64,000 nucleotides of DNA from Paramarasmius palmivorus (lineage: Eukaryota; Basidiomycota; Agaricomycetes; Agaricales; Marasmiaceae): positions 62,001 to 126,000 of the forward strand of contig JAYKXP010000083.1 in assembly GCA_037176845.1 (NCBI GenBank), written 5' to 3'. Position 1 is the first letter of the stretch, and every line of letters begins with the position of its first letter. A program made the translations under genes and the position numbers. The notes below the pieces were generated by a model. The model saw only the letters and a program-made list of their open reading frames with translations, did not search any database and was not told the DNA's origin. Shown here in pieces: positions 1 to 11,723 of this stretch.

Positions 1-834
1 CTTCACACCAGTTGAGAGCTGCTCTCTTACGATTGACGCCATTGTTCGTTGCTCCGACGACCAACACTTTGGCGCACATGTCCAGAATCTTGAAGCCTTC
101 TCCAAGAAGCTTCGTTCCTCTCGCAAATCTGTAAAATCTAAAAAAGATACTCTCCCTCTGGTCAATGCTACTGAGCGAGGCGCGATAATCGAGATGCTCC
201 TTTGTTTCATGCACAATACACCTCCGCTGGACCTGAAAAAGGTCTCTCTGCAAGATATACTTGAATTGAACACCGTTGGGAGAAAATATGCTGTTCATTC
301 CGTGATATATGCGTCTCAGAAGGCGATGAAGTGCGTGTCAGGCTTTGATTTCTCTCCTCTCGATCATTTACCTTTGCTTGTACCAGTGAGAAGGCTTTGG
401 ATCATAAACATGCATCATACCCCATACGAGTTCGCATTCTCCTTCATAAACTCCACAACAAAGACCGTTCCAACATCGACCCTATTATGCGCAAGATGTT
501 CCTTGATAATCTGAAAGTGGAAAAGTTCGGAACCTGGAGAGCTGGCGGACTTTGAAGACCGTTTTTATGACGCGTATAAGGCCTTTGTGAGTTTACTCGT
601 GTATTTGAGTATTGTATCATGTATTCACTACCATTCACAGAAACTATACCGCGAAGCCTGGGACGACTGGAACCTCGAAGCCCAGCTTTAATTAAGAGGT
701 CATGTTTACCGTTACTCGTTTTCATGCTTCAGATAGGTCCCAAAGATCGTTCGCTTCTTGGGTCCCCAATTGAGTAACGGGATGTTGGTGACCAACGAGG
801 ATTGGGAAGAAACGCTTATTGACTTTATGAAGTG
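1..834 (+). pseudogene. BTB/POZ-like protein, copy 1, 5'-truncated by window and frame-broken
   Basis: Copy 1 of a BTB-domain family characteristic of Agaricomycetes, whose members are presumed protein-interaction adaptors. Exons read about 12-330, 387-596 and 641-691 after a splice acceptor at 11. Core motifs are IDAIVRCSD, HFGAHVQNLEAF, LLCFMHNTPPLDLK and LQDILELN, matching the copy at 4841-5906 block for block. Compared with that copy, the frame shifts near 520-525 just after NLKVE: the original reading resumes one base out as SSEPGELADFEDRFYD. A stop follows at 689-691 after WNLEAQL. A relic of the normal C-terminus (FLGPQLSNG and NEDWEE) lies beyond it up to 834, with about 30 codons missing between. 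I infer a pseudogene. The first exon lies outside the window. Confidence 0.7.
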
Positions 835-1160
835 ACCGAATGCATGTATCCAAATATATAAATTTCCCTGAATCTATTCATTGACCAGTCTCAGTCCAGA
901 ACTTGGGTAATGAATATAAAGTAAGTATTTCATCAACGTCTCGCTAGAGAAACCCGTGTTTCAGACGACTATCATGGTTATGATACGAATCTCTATTGAT
1001 TCAGAGACTTCCACGTATATATAAACGAGAATGTGGGCCATCATCACTACCATCAAACCCACAAAATGTCTAGGTGCGATGAAGTTCCTTCACCAAGCTG
1101 TCTGCTCCATCCTCATTGCACTCCCGCAGTGTCACCACTGGCACTTTCCGCACACAAGGG

Positions 1161-1715
1161 TTATGCTTCTGAATTCCATCCTTCCCATTGCTCCCAATCA
1201 TATTGTACCTGTGCAGCACGTTCAATACCGAAACACCGAGGCAAAACCGTCCAGGGCTCACGTAGGAATATACTCGTGCTCGAGCTGCTCCGAGAACTCT
1301 TTCAGTTCTTCAGGCTCGGGAGTGAGCGAGACCCCCCCTTTCTACTGATCGTTGAATGTTGTTCGCATGATGAGGTCGATGTCGGAAGTATCCTCATGTC
1401 GAAGCTTGTGCCATTAAAACGCGTATCATGGTGGCGTACGAACCAATGTTAGTATCGAGTGCTTGTTCACTAGAAAAGGAATGGTTCAGTGGGTGATGCG
1501 AGGGGACGGAAATGTATTTGATACGTACTTCATTACACTCTGAGATGCATCTATTGCTGACTGGACGACATATTTCTTTCCAGCCGCATTGAGATTCAGC
1601 AAATCCTGTAGTGGAAGTTCCTTCAGTTCCAGAGGTGGAGAATTACGCATGAAACGAAGGAGTATCTCCATTGTCATATCCCGTTCGGGAGCATTACAAA
1701 GCCACCGTTAGCTGC
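1161..1715 (-). pseudogene. BTB/POZ-like protein, copy 3 (fragmentary)
   Basis: Minus-strand relic of the same BTB family. The best block encodes MEILLRFMRNSPPLELKELP and LQDLLNLNAAGKKYVVQSA (about 1495-1677). A normal intron ending in TTCTAG and a second block starting NEQALDTNIGSYA follow. That block shifts frame after VLMA and reads on as HKLRHEDTSDIDLIMRTTF, then meets an in-frame TAG after NDQ. The last readable piece, YDWEQWEGWNSEA, ends in TAA at 1161-1163. The N-terminal half of the BTB fold (the IDA..RCSD..HFGAHVQNLEAF segment) is not found upstream. Like copy 1 it ends right after the WN..EA motif, so the two may share an ancestral shortened form. It is clearly non-functional. Confidence 0.65.
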
Positions 1716-2338
1716 TGGAGGTGTTTTCTTGCTTGGTAAGTAGGAAATGCTGGTGAAACCTGTTGGGATCACGTTCATCGATGCGGCTGCAGCTTAATGG
1801 TCCCGTGTAGTAGCGTTTTCTATTTGCTAGAACAATTTCACGACAGTGTGCTCTCTAGTTGTCAAAATATCCACAACGACAAGTATCAATCGGTTACTTA
1901 CACCATCTTTTATACTGACGGTCGGAGAGCCTACTAGCGATCGACGTAGTTCCAATCTAGTTCAAGCGCCCATCTTTTAACTCTAAGTGTCTTGATTCAT
2001 CGATCCTACAGACTAGGGACCAGGGTCATGTGGATACTCAGTGCTCACGGGCAGTGTTGCCAATTTAATCTAGACACCGCCATTCAAAGATTTTGATGAA
2101 CCCGGGGTATAGTTGCTCCTTCCTTCCTTCCCTCGTCTCTTGCCATATCTCATGAACCACGCTATGAAAGGCATTAGAGTCGCGCGGCCAGCTCGCGTCA
2201 GCTCAGAAGTCACTCTGGAAAATCAGGCCGAATATCCACCCAAACAAGAATTCGACCAACAAATTACAAACCTATACCCCGCCGACGGAAGCTCGACTCC
2301 AATTCGAACCGAGAAGACCCTCCATTTTTCGTTACGCT

Positions 2339-2959
2339 ATGCCTTCTCGTTCTTATCGGAACGAACCCAACACGACTAAGAGCGTACTTGAACTCGCATG
2401 ATTCGAGTACATGGGATGCTTTCATACAGGGGTTGATCAGACGTTGGCAAACACTGGGGATTTTTACCGGATTACTCCTCTCCGCTACAACGACAATGCT
2501 GTTTTCAGAAAGAGTGTCGGGAGCCTCATACGTCGCAACACTGGCTTCGATGTGCGCAGCAATAATTTCTATCGCATTTGGGACAGGACTTTCATTTGTG
2601 TTCACGGACGTAACAGCCGAAGAGTTCAAGGTGCGTGACTGATACTATCGGTTTAGAGGAGTCCTGATTCGAGACGTAAACACTAGGTTCTAGCGGACCA
2701 CACCTTACACATGGTGTTCCTATTATCCATCCCGAATTTGTTCGCGATGGGGTCAATGCTGTCACTGTACATCTCTATCACTATCTTTGCCTGGACCTTT
2801 GACCAGGATGGGGTCGCTGATCTACTTGCAAAGATAGGCACTACTGCTGCTGGAGTAGTTCTATGTGCATTGATTGCATATGCTACTTGGCTATTGAACA
2901 TTGTCAGGGCTGAAGTCCGGCAGAGCAGGATGGAGAGAGATAACGAGACTAACAGTTGA
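2339..2959 (+). CDS. small multi-span membrane protein, agaricomycete orphan family
   Basis: Two exons joined by an intron at 2631-2686 (GTGCGT...ACTAG) give a continuous frame: VTAEEFK joins VLADHTLHMVFLLSIPN. There are four hydrophobic segments: LGIFTGLLLSATTTMLF, ATLASMCAAIISIAFG, HMVFLLSIPNLFAMGSMLSL and GTTAAGVVLCALIAYATWLL. It ends in a short charged tail at a TGA ending at 2959. The pattern GLIRRWQTL followed by paired spans is common in unnamed agaricomycete membrane proteins; the function is unknown. The start is uncertain. The frame is open upstream to 2178 without an ATG. An ATG at 2339 (MPSRSYRNEPN) can be spliced in through a 47-nt intron ending in TACAG, but that would remove the plausible DAFIQG segment. 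Confidence 0.55.
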
Positions 2960-3151
2960 AGGTTTCGGGAAGAAATTGAAGGGGAAGCGATACTAGTATA
3001 CCACACAATGCTCAACTATGGTTCAGTTTCAAAGAGAACTTAGCTTTCCGTGCGTCGGGAACTTTTGGATAGTGCTGCATCAATTTGAGCCCTTACTACA
3101 TCCAACTATGTGCACAAAAAGCGAGAGTAATTGGAAGGTATGTGTAGCCTA

Positions 3152-3812
3152 CTACACTGCAAAATCATTCCAACAAGGTTCATCCTGTATGACACTTCGG
3201 ACCAAGTCTGGCCATGGTTCCATCGCATTCCACTCATCACAGAATAGCTCTACGCCTACCTCGATGATACGATCAAGGTCGCAGTATCATGCCTTCCAGG
3301 CATCATGGTAGCGGTTCTGAAATCGTAGGTTCACGAGCTTGCCAGCCTTGAACAGGACTCACAAGCGCATCGTATCCTGTAGGAAGCTCGTTTGCAAATG
3401 CTTGTAGAGCCGCGTCAGTTCTGCAACCCTGCGTGTCCATATACCCAAAGAGGTGGCGTAGAATAAAGTCGATGTCAATGACTTCTCCGCGCCGAAGTTT
3501 ATACATGACAACGTAGATATCAGCGCTAGAATGTTTGGCTGTATTCCTATCGTAAATGAAAACACATCAGCCCCAAAACATCTACCAAAGGAACATTTTG
3601 ATTCGAAAGATCCGGATACGGAGCGGCATGCATGAATTGGAGAAAGGGTGCAACTACTGCTCCGCTTTCTGCCAGATTGACGACGTTTGTTTTATCTACA
3701 ATGGCCGGGGGAAACCCTTCGGACAAAGCTTCGAGGTTCTGAACATGAGCGCCGTAGAACTGGCCGTCGGAGGAACGGAATATAACGTCGACTGGGGATA
3801 TGCAGCCTTTAA
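3152..3812 (-). CDS. BTB/POZ-like protein, copy 4 (partial, first exon not located)
   Basis: On the minus strand a frame beginning after an acceptor (CACTACAG) reads SPVDVIFRSSDGQFYGAHVQ, NLEALSEGFPP and APFLQFMHAAPYPDL, the normal BTB fold order. A short 40-nt intron (GTGTTTTC...TTCTAG) restores the frame into ADIYVVMYKLRRGEVIDIDF, the helical region after the fold. The C-terminal exon reads VELFCDEWNAMEPWPDLV and ends WNDFAV at 3152. It is more divergent from copies 1-3 than they are from each other. I could not place a convincing first exon above 3812, and the intron is at the short limit, so the gene may be intact or freshly decayed. Confidence 0.5.
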
Positions 3813-4840
3813 CTGTAGTGTGAGTGACCAGCGTCAGGATACGTTGTTACACGGGCATGGTACAATATTAACGCACTTTGGCACATATGAGCACCGAAAG
3901 GAACTCGTTCGTTAGGCTTTCAGATCAGAGGGGGCTCCAAATTCCAAATTTCTTCGGATCCCTTATATACCACATGAAAAACAGTAATAAATTCTCCTTG
4001 TCTGTAAGCTGATTAATTGCTCAACCTACTCCAGGTGAGATCTACCTCGGATGAACATCGCTCATCCTCTTCGTAAGTACCATGTGGGTAAAGATTCTGA
4101 AGAGCAACCCAAGCATGCCCGCGAATCAAAATGAAGAGAAGCAACGTTTCCGAGACTGAACGCATCGAGAACGTGGAGGTTCACTTTCAAGAAGCGATCC
4201 GCGTGTGACAAGGTGTGATAAGAGCCATATTGCCGTTTCAGGGTCTGGCATATGCAGGGTCTTCCTCTTGCCGGGTCCGGGCCTTCGCCTTGGTATTTTC
4301 TTTCTGTCAGTGTCGGGAGATATCAGGCGGCTGCACGAAATGATGCTTGAACAGATTGCTGGTGTTACAGCTTTGCATTGTAGCCTGAGCTAGATCTTCT
4401 CTTCTACTCCGACAGTATGTATATAAACCAACGTTTTTGGTCTTGAAAGCTTTACGTGATTGATATTCGGATCAGTTTCGTTGCCGTGGGGATGATGAAA
4501 GTGCAAGAACTGTGTTCCATAAGTAGCTGTAGGATATTTGCAAAGAGCAGCATCTACTTAAGACACCATATTGAATGGACCTGCATAGACGTGCATAAGT
4601 ACATATAACAACTTGCACAAATTCCACATGTATCAGCTAGTACAGCCTGAGTAAGTCCGACTCCAAGAACAAGGAATCGACAAAGAGCGAGCCACATGAC
4701 CGTGATCCGACAAGCGAATCGAACAAGATTTCAGATCTGAGACTGGCTAGGCGCTAGTTTGTTAGCGAGCCACATAAAGAGCACATGGAACAAGTGTTCC
4801 TCTCCAAGTTCCCCCATCATCTTGCTTGCTTCGACTCGCC

Positions 4841-5906
4841 ATGTCACCAAAACGTTCCGTTGCTAGTCAAGATGATACTCCAGCTCACAAATGCCCAGGT
4901 GAGTCTATACGTCTGCTATAGACGCGCTAAATTCATATGGCTTCACACTAGTCGAGGATTGCTCTCTTATGATCGACGCCATAATTCGTTGCTCCGACGG
5001 CCAACACTTTGGGACACACGTTCAGAATCTCGAAGCTTTTTCCAGGGAATTTCGTCCCTCTCGCAAATCTGCCAGGTCGAAGAAGGATACTCTCCCTTCA
5101 ATCAATGCCACCGAGAGAGGCGCTATAATCGGGATGCTCCTTCGTTTCATGCACAATACCCCTCACCCGGAATTGAAAGACGTTCCTCTCCAAGATGTAC
5201 TTGATCTAAACGTTGCTGGGAGGAGATACGTGATTCATTCCGCCATATCTGCATCTCAGAAGGCGATGAAGTATGTGCCAGGCTTTCGTTCTTTTCCTCT
5301 CGATCATTCATCTATTACCTTTCTAGCGAACAAGCCCTAGATCAGAAACGTGGATCGTACGCCGCGCGAACGCGCGTTCTCCTTCACAAACTCCATAACA
5401 AAGAGGATTCCGACATTGACCATATCATGCGCAGGATGTTCTATGATAATTTGGAAGTGGAGGAGGGTAAATGTTCTGAGCCCGATGAGCTTGGTGACTT
5501 TGTGGGTCAATTTTATGACGAATATAACGCTTTTGTGAGTTCATCAATAGTCGTTTCGAATCTCAAATGACTTACGATCTATTATTCGTAGAAAAGATAT
5601 CGGGAATCATGGGACCTGTGGAACCTCTTCTCCTCTGGCGATATGATCGAAGGAGTCCGAAACCGCCAGTGTAAGAACGGAAGATACTATCCTCGTAGTG
5701 ATGATGGCGTAAACGTTTGGGGTGTATTCGATGAACTTCAGGAATTACCTTCAGTCGACGGATTTAAGAGGGGATTTCAGATGATAAAGTTTTGGGCACC
5801 GCAGTTGGGTGATGGAAGGCTTGAGGCGTATACCGACTGGGAGGAGAAGATTGAGAAAATATTCGAGCGGGAACCATCGTGGAAGACGTTTATGCCAAAG
5901 GATTGA
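4841..5906 (+). CDS. BTB/POZ domain-containing protein, copy 2 (intact)
   Basis: Four exons at 4841-4898, 4952-5270, 5327-5534 and 5592-5906, all with GT-AG introns of 53-57 nt and compatible phases. The start is the ATG of MSPKRSVASQDDTPAHKCP, because it splices in phase to VEDCSLMIDAIIRCSDGQH. The BTB fold occupies roughly residues 20-130, with HFGTHVQNLEAF, LLRFMHNTPHPELKDVPLQ and LNVAGRRYVIHSAI. A helical C-terminal half follows (LLHKLHNKEDSDIDHIMRRM; WDLWNLFSS), ending KTFMPKD. BTB proteins mediate dimerisation and can recruit substrates to cullin-3; whether this one does is not visible. It is the reference copy against which the damage in copies 1 and 3 was read. Confidence 0.8.
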
Positions 5907-6012
5907 TGGTATAGGGTTAGGGGTTTAATAGTTAATCTTGACTTTCTTTATTTCTCGTTGTCTTATTGGTACCAAACTGTTTCATACATGAGTTCCTTGG
6001 TTTTCCTGGCAC

Positions 6013-7496
6013 TCAACACGACAAGTTGAAGACAAAAACGCCGTCGTAAGGTCCCGGATGATCGAGAAGGTTTCCTTAAAAACTTTCAGTTCGCGTACTG
6101 CGCTAGGCGTAACCTCATTACTTACCGACAAAAATGTTTGGAACATCATCGATGGTGCATCGTGCGGCTGTACTGTCTTGTCCTGGAAGAGATGCACTGT
6201 TTAGTTTCCTAGTCAGTGGACCAAAAGGGGAACTTACCCGGACAAGCATTCCAAGCCAAATCTCCCGTGATGTGGACTTCTCCTTGGGGATGGCGATAGC
6301 CCAAACCTCGTCCTGTGAATACAAGGCACTATCATCAGCGTGATGAACACCTATGAAAAGACGGCGAGGTCAACCTGGTATAATGGGAATGAAATCATCC
6401 CTTAAATCACGTTAGCATTTCTTTGTACCCTTGAAAGGTGCAAGAAAGCGCTTACTGATTGGTAATCCTCGTCAACGAAGTAGACTTATCCACAAGATTC
6501 GCGAATTCGGGGTTCCCAACTCTCGGCATACCATATCCGACGGTTCGGATGTCAGCGTTAGGTAGTTGTACACGAAGGTAAACTGCATCGATGAGTGCGA
6601 GTGCTGCGCCTAAAGCATAGAGAAGAATGATCGTTAGTCGCGTTCTAGAGTGGAGATCAGGAAGGAGAAGCACCTAGGGAGTGTCCGACTGTGGTAATTT
6701 TATTCGTATTGTTGTCTGCCATGGCCTTTTTTACTGCTGCGAGGATCTCCGCTGCGGTTCTACATAGTATAAGAATACAAAAGTCGACAGAAGAGAGACG
6801 ATTACACGTACTTCTCCTGAACATCCGCGAATCCGCTATGCACTTTCACCGAAGAGCTTATTCCAGGGAATAAAGACGAGCTGAGCGAACGAGGGAAGAA
6901 ACGAGCATCTGTGCAGAGCGCTTCGCTGATTACAGGTTGGGTATTAGTGGCGATGCTTTGTTTTAGATTGAAACCGCGTAGCTCACATTTCCGTAGCATC
7001 CGTGCCTTGATGTGCCACGATGACGCTCTAGATTATGCCAGCAAGGTGTAAGATCTATGCGCGACGTTTTGGAAACGGGAACTCACACTGAGGGATGGGG
7101 AGAATCCGACATACCCTGATGCAAGGAAGTGTTTGAGCTCATATTCTTTGTACACATATGTTCACTCTACTTACAGAACTGGACCGAGGCTCCATTACCA
7201 CCAGAAGCGATAGGCTTGAAGTCCTTATTCGCGTTGCAGTTCGCTGGAATGCGTGATTAGGTCATTGATGCCAGGCAATGATCTGCATAAGCTTGGCATA
7301 AGCACGTACATCCACAGTTCCACTTCAACGTCGTAGCAGGTGGACAATATCCTGCAGCAGCGAAGAACGACAGTGGCTTGAACGCAGATATTTGTGCCGA
7401 GGAGAGTGTGGTCACGCTCTGCCGAGTGTTGAGAACCGGAGTAGCGAGCGCACCGAGTGCAGAGAGTAGTGTCGATACGACGGCGAAGGTCTTCAT
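6013..7496 (-). CDS. secreted triacylglycerol lipase (Lipase_3 family)
   Basis: Multi-exon minus-strand gene. The ATG at 7494-7496 starts a signal peptide (MKTFAVVSTLLSALGALATP). Later exons give QISAFKPLSFFAAAGYCPP, WNCGANCNANKDFKPIASGG and VQFWYVGFSPSLS. The oxyanion-side VAHQGTDATE and SSSLFPGISSSVKVHSGF follow. The nucleophile elbow TVGHSLGAALALIDAVY spans an intron. Then come GYGMPRVGNPEF, the acid region DDFIPIIPG and the catalytic-histidine region RHPQGEVHI, ending AWNACPGQD, CTIDDVPNIF and DHPGPYDGVF before TGA at 6013. All triad elements of a class 3 fungal lipase are present, and length and order match basidiomycete homologs. It is expected to hydrolyse extracellular acylglycerols or esters. 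All introns are short GT-AG. The gene stands alone. Confidence 0.9.
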
Positions 7497-8368
7497 GTTA
7501 CAAACGTGAAGAGACGAGGACTTGGGGTTATAGGGTACTTCGCCGAGGAGGACACCCTGAAGGAGAGAGGAAGGGGCTGAACGGAACCAGCACATCTATC
7601 ATGTCAAAGCCTCGCTTTTATGTGATCATCAGAGTACGGAAACCAATGTGGGGGAAATGTGGGGAAACGTACATATGAGCATCTCCGATCAGCAATTGTA
7701 TGAAAGCTTGCTGGCAGCCATATGGGTCATTGTATCATGGGATCATTGAAGTAGAAGACGAGAGATGAGAGGAGATGAGTGCCAATGCACAATCAAGCGT
7801 GCCGAGGTGGAAGGTTTGTACCTGACAACGGAGATATGAGAGGCTAAGCGTGACTGCTAGCTGGGTAGAAATCGGACAGTGTCCAATATAGCGAGACTAC
7901 GATCACTAAGGCCTTGAAATCGAGAAAGCCCGCAGGAGATTCTTCCAATTGTTTTGTGTGAGTTCGTTGAGGTCTTCTGTCATTGAATATTGTGCAGATC
8001 TTGATTGCGAAGCAACAAGATCATCACTGGTAAGCATATGATTTTTTGAACAACAAATCGCAACGTACATCAGATGGGCAGTGTCATAGGCCACAAGCTT
8101 AGGTGCGGAATTAAGGGCCGGTGCCTATAATGAAGCAATGGACGGAACTAAGCAATGAAGTCACGACAACCAATGGGAGAGGCAAAACGCCAGAGCCCAA
8201 TCGTGACAGCGTCAGAGAGTGTTTGCCCCGCTCCGGAGCTAGGCACGTGAAGGTAGGCTTTGGTTGTAAAGATGCAGATAGCCTGGTTAGAGCAGGTACG
8301 CAGGAGCATAGCGGATATCCGAGGGACGCGAGACAAGAATGTGATTTTTAGACAATGAGGATTGATGA
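7497..8368. other. intergenic, lipase upstream region
   Basis: This holds the upstream region of the lipase gene and nothing else I can defend. Short open frames on both strands lack splice support or recognisable motifs. I saw no clear TATA element at a convincing distance from the lipase ATG. Confidence 0.4.
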
Positions 8369-8752
8369 TCATGGGATGCCCAGCTTCCAAATGTGTAGCG
8401 AGTCCTGTGGTGTTATCTCCTGCGGAAGGTATACTGCGAAACGTCGGCGAAAATAAACGTTCTCTGAGAGATTGAGAATTTCCTGAACGAAAACCCGAGT
8501 TAGATTCCTTGGTTGAAGATGATTCGCGTATCTCACAAAGCGATGCGTGAAGCTCAAGGTATTGACTCGTTCACCATCCCAAACAAAAGGCTTTAGGTTG
8601 GCTTTAGGGTAGTAAACTAATAGACAGGGTTCAACTTTGGTAAGGAACGTGTACACCGCGAAATCTCACACACCTAAGCTCCGAGTTTCTTCGTGACACC
8701 CTGGTTCACGCTCACAGAATGGGAGATAGAGAGTCAAAGAAGAGTGAGTCAT
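8369..8752 (-). CDS. small orphan protein, three exons
   Basis: An ATG at 8750-8752 begins MTHSSLTLYLPFCEREPGC. Two GT-AG introns (GTGTGTGAG...CTATTAG and GTGAGATACG...TTCAG) join it to YYPKANLKPFVWDGERVN and then EILNLSENVYFRRRFAVYLP, ending at TGA 8369 after WKLGIP. All phases agree, which is the main support. I recognise no domain, signal peptide or membrane span. It may be a real lineage-specific gene or part of a larger decayed one. Confidence 0.35.
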
Positions 8753-8988
8753 CGTGGAAGAGGAAAACTTTGCGCTTGCGTCATTACATCGAGTAACGCT
8801 GCCCCTCAAAGAACCGTCCACAGACACGTGGGGTGAATGCTTCTGGTCTCCAAGCTGCGTTTCCTTCCTTCGGCCAGTCTCTTCATTTATACGCTCTGCC
8901 TTTCAATGTGTGCTTCCTCTAGACACGACACTAAATTCAGAACCAGACTGAAACCTTACCACATACAGTACCAAAATTTATTGCTAAT

Positions 8989-9085
8989 GCCCGCCTAGCT
9001 CAATCGGATAGAGCGTCAGACTCTTATGGGCATAGAGGAGAAGCATGTAATCTGAAGGCTGCGAGTTCGACCCTCGCGGTGGGCT
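8989..9085 (+). tRNA. tRNA-Lys(CTT) with intron
   Basis: The acceptor stem GCCCGCC pairs with GGTGGGC at 9078-9084. The D arm is TAGCTCAATCGGATAGAGC. The anticodon stem TCAGA pairs with TCTGA around the loop CTCTTAA, giving anticodon CTT. The T arm is GCGAG-TTCGACC-CTCGC at 9061-9077. An intron of roughly 22 nt interrupts the loop just after position 37, the standard eukaryotic site. A second copy with a different intron lies at 52446-52541 on the other strand. Confidence 0.95.
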
Positions 9086-11624
9086 ACTTACTCCGAAGAG
9101 AGTGTTACGGATATTTTTGACAAGATGGCCAGCGAACATTTCATTTGTCTAGTAGTCAAAGTAGTACCCGGAAAAAGGGACGGATATGATGGCTGGAAAG
9201 CCTTGTGATTAAGATGGTAAATCGAAACCTAACATAGCAAATGCTACACGTTGATAAGTGATCGACTGAGTAGATGGATGAATTTCGATACTTAGGACCT
9301 TTCTGATGTTAGCATCCTTGATTACTTTGCGACGTAGAGCGAGCTCTAAGGAAAGTGACCCTCCAATTTCTTTACCTCCAGCTTGGGGATGTGTCGAGTG
9401 CCCTGTAGGGACCCGGTTGGAGATGGTATATTTATGCGTTGCAATGTCTTTGAGAATTCATCGTCTTTCTGCGTATATTTCCTGAACATTCCATGATCTA
9501 CGGTAATTATCTGGAGTGAGACTGAATACCTGAATACCGGAGTGTGTACTACATGCGGATAGTCTAGAGCACATCAGCCGCACGCAGCTTTGGTATACCT
9601 AAACCTGTGTCGAGGGCTTGCACGATGATCTCCATTGCTGATGATCAATCAGCTATACCTAGCGCTTGCACAGGACCTGATCAGAGGCGTTGCTTTGACA
9701 GATCTGATAAGCGTGGAAATTTGGAGCCTAGACCCTGGTACGTGTTCCTAACGTGTCACTTCACGTCAGGTCCACGGACCTCAACTCATTACCGCCTCGT
9801 CATCGTTTGCGACGACGACAAACCACTTTTTTGCACTCTTCATGACGATCCTTAAATTTTCCAGCGGAACAAAACACTCTCGAGATTCTTCCTGACTATC
9901 AGCCTGTAAGCTTATTCGTCGTGCTGCATGTAGCGAAACCAAAGCGTTTTTATTTTCAGGTCGTGGAGATATGTTCTCGGTGGGAGGGCTCGATGACTGT
10001 CCGAGATGCATTGAATACAAGTGAGTCTCTCTGATAATTCTTTGTGATCTGTCGCTCAAACGTTCATGACCAGCAGCGTGTTGAAAAACTTTTATTTTTT
10101 GAGATTTTCAGCGAGGATCCTCGAGATTGGCAATGTTAGTGGTGGGCACTCTGCGTTTGTCTGCATATTTTGACTATACTGAGCACCCTTTCGACTATCT
10201 AGTATCGTCTCTCTCTCGCCTTTCCAAGTCAAAGGAACTCAACATTTCCGACACTCCATTGGTCTTCCTTGTCACAGTACACAGGACCTGTGGATGCTAC
10301 TCCCCCTCGAGGCCACCCTCGGCAACGGTCGCAACGCCTTATCCAAATTCACATGAAGCCTTCCTAGCTCAAGCTCAAGCTCTCCATCACCGAACCGTGA
10401 CGTAGCCCAAGGCTCTTGCATCCACGTCGCCCCGCCGCACGAATGCCTCTCGCTACATCCACTGCCTCTTCCATAATCTACCTTTTTTTGGCAATGCTCG
10501 AGGCGTTACCTTTCCTGTACTCCCAACCTTCTTCATCCATCCGATGGGTTTCACGGAAATTACTGCCCATTGACTGCCTAGTGCTCAGCCGTCCCTGCGA
10601 CACCAAGGCAGCCAGGCTATCCTTGTCACTCCTCTATTCTCGTCCTCCACTTTGAGGCCCCCTTCCTTTCCTCATATCATTCCCCGACCACAGTGCATAC
10701 CTCCCCGCACTACCGATAATTCCCGTTCCAATACCCGGCGCACCAAGGCTGCTCTCCATACCCTGTCGTATCCGCACAGTCGTCCCCCTCCTTCATCTCT
10801 TGGGATACCGCGAACACCTCTATACCCCCCTGGTCTCCACTCCCACATATCATCCTCAACCAGTACCAGCACTATGAACCATGTCCACCGTAACTCCATT
10901 ACCTTCGCTTACGATACCGATCCTATTTCTCGCCTCTTCACCTTAGGCAGCTAATGCTTCTCTATCCCGTCTACTCAAACGTAACGGTCATTCCCTCACC
11001 CATGTACCCGCAATATCATTGCGATACCCGGTGTTCCTTCAGCATTTGGAGGCTGGTGCGGGTTCCATTCTTACCCGTTGAAGGCAATAGCGGATGCGTA
11101 AGAGAGTGAGATGGAGCATACCACCACTATCACGTACTCCCTCGTCACTGCCTTTAGTTACACCTCCACACAATCACCGCTGGTTTCCGTACAGGTGGAC
11201 AAGGATCCTGGGGGCGGGAACCCTTGGTCTGCGGTAGAGCGTTAGGACAGGGAAGGATATCAATAGAAGGGCTAGGTTAGACCAGTGGGACATTTACTCT
11301 GGATCCCGTTACTTGCGTGCGTCTTCGTTGTCGTTTTCATGGTTTCTTGGAAGCACTCATATTTCTTTAGGACGATGCCATGGTAACAAGCGTTCCTTCG
11401 TGTGATATACCGCAAGCGTTCGGTCTCGGGAACACTATGTTCCATGATTAAATGTGCAGCCCAGGATAGAAGAACGAGCAAGACGTTTACACGCCCAGTA
11501 AACCTGGCGCTATCCTTCCTCGAACATCCACTCCTGTTTGTAGCTGACAGTGTTCTTCATGTTGGCTCGATGGATGGTGTATATCAGACGGGTTGAGGGA
11601 AGGAATTGAGATTCCATTTCCATG
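9086..11624. other. gene-poor stretch with C/T-rich coding-like remnants
   Basis: No gene can be supported. From about 10290 to 11000 the plus strand is strongly C/T-rich, with open frames such as NSITFAYDTDPISRLFTLGS (10880-10950). Stops and frame changes follow and no consistent introns repair them. It resembles an old, decayed protein-coding gene. A minus-strand frame of 92 codons at 9781-10059 starts with ATG but shows no recognisable domain. Confidence 0.35.
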
Positions 11625-11723
11625 TGCCCCATGGCTGAGTTGGTTACAGCGTCCGACTGTTACCTCTCCCCTTGGTGATGACCAACAATCGGAAGGTCGT
11701 GAGTTCGAGCCTCACTGGGGCAG
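11625..11723 (+). tRNA. tRNA-Asn(GTT) with intron
   Basis: The acceptor stem TGCCCCA pairs with TGGGGCA (11716-11722) with discriminator G. The D arm is GGCTGAGTTGGTTACAGC. The anticodon stem TCCGA pairs with TCGGA around CTGTTAA, giving anticodon GTT. The T arm is GTGAG-TTCGAGC-CTCAC. An intron of about 24 nt lies after position 37. All stems pair fully, so the gene should be functional. Confidence 0.93.
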
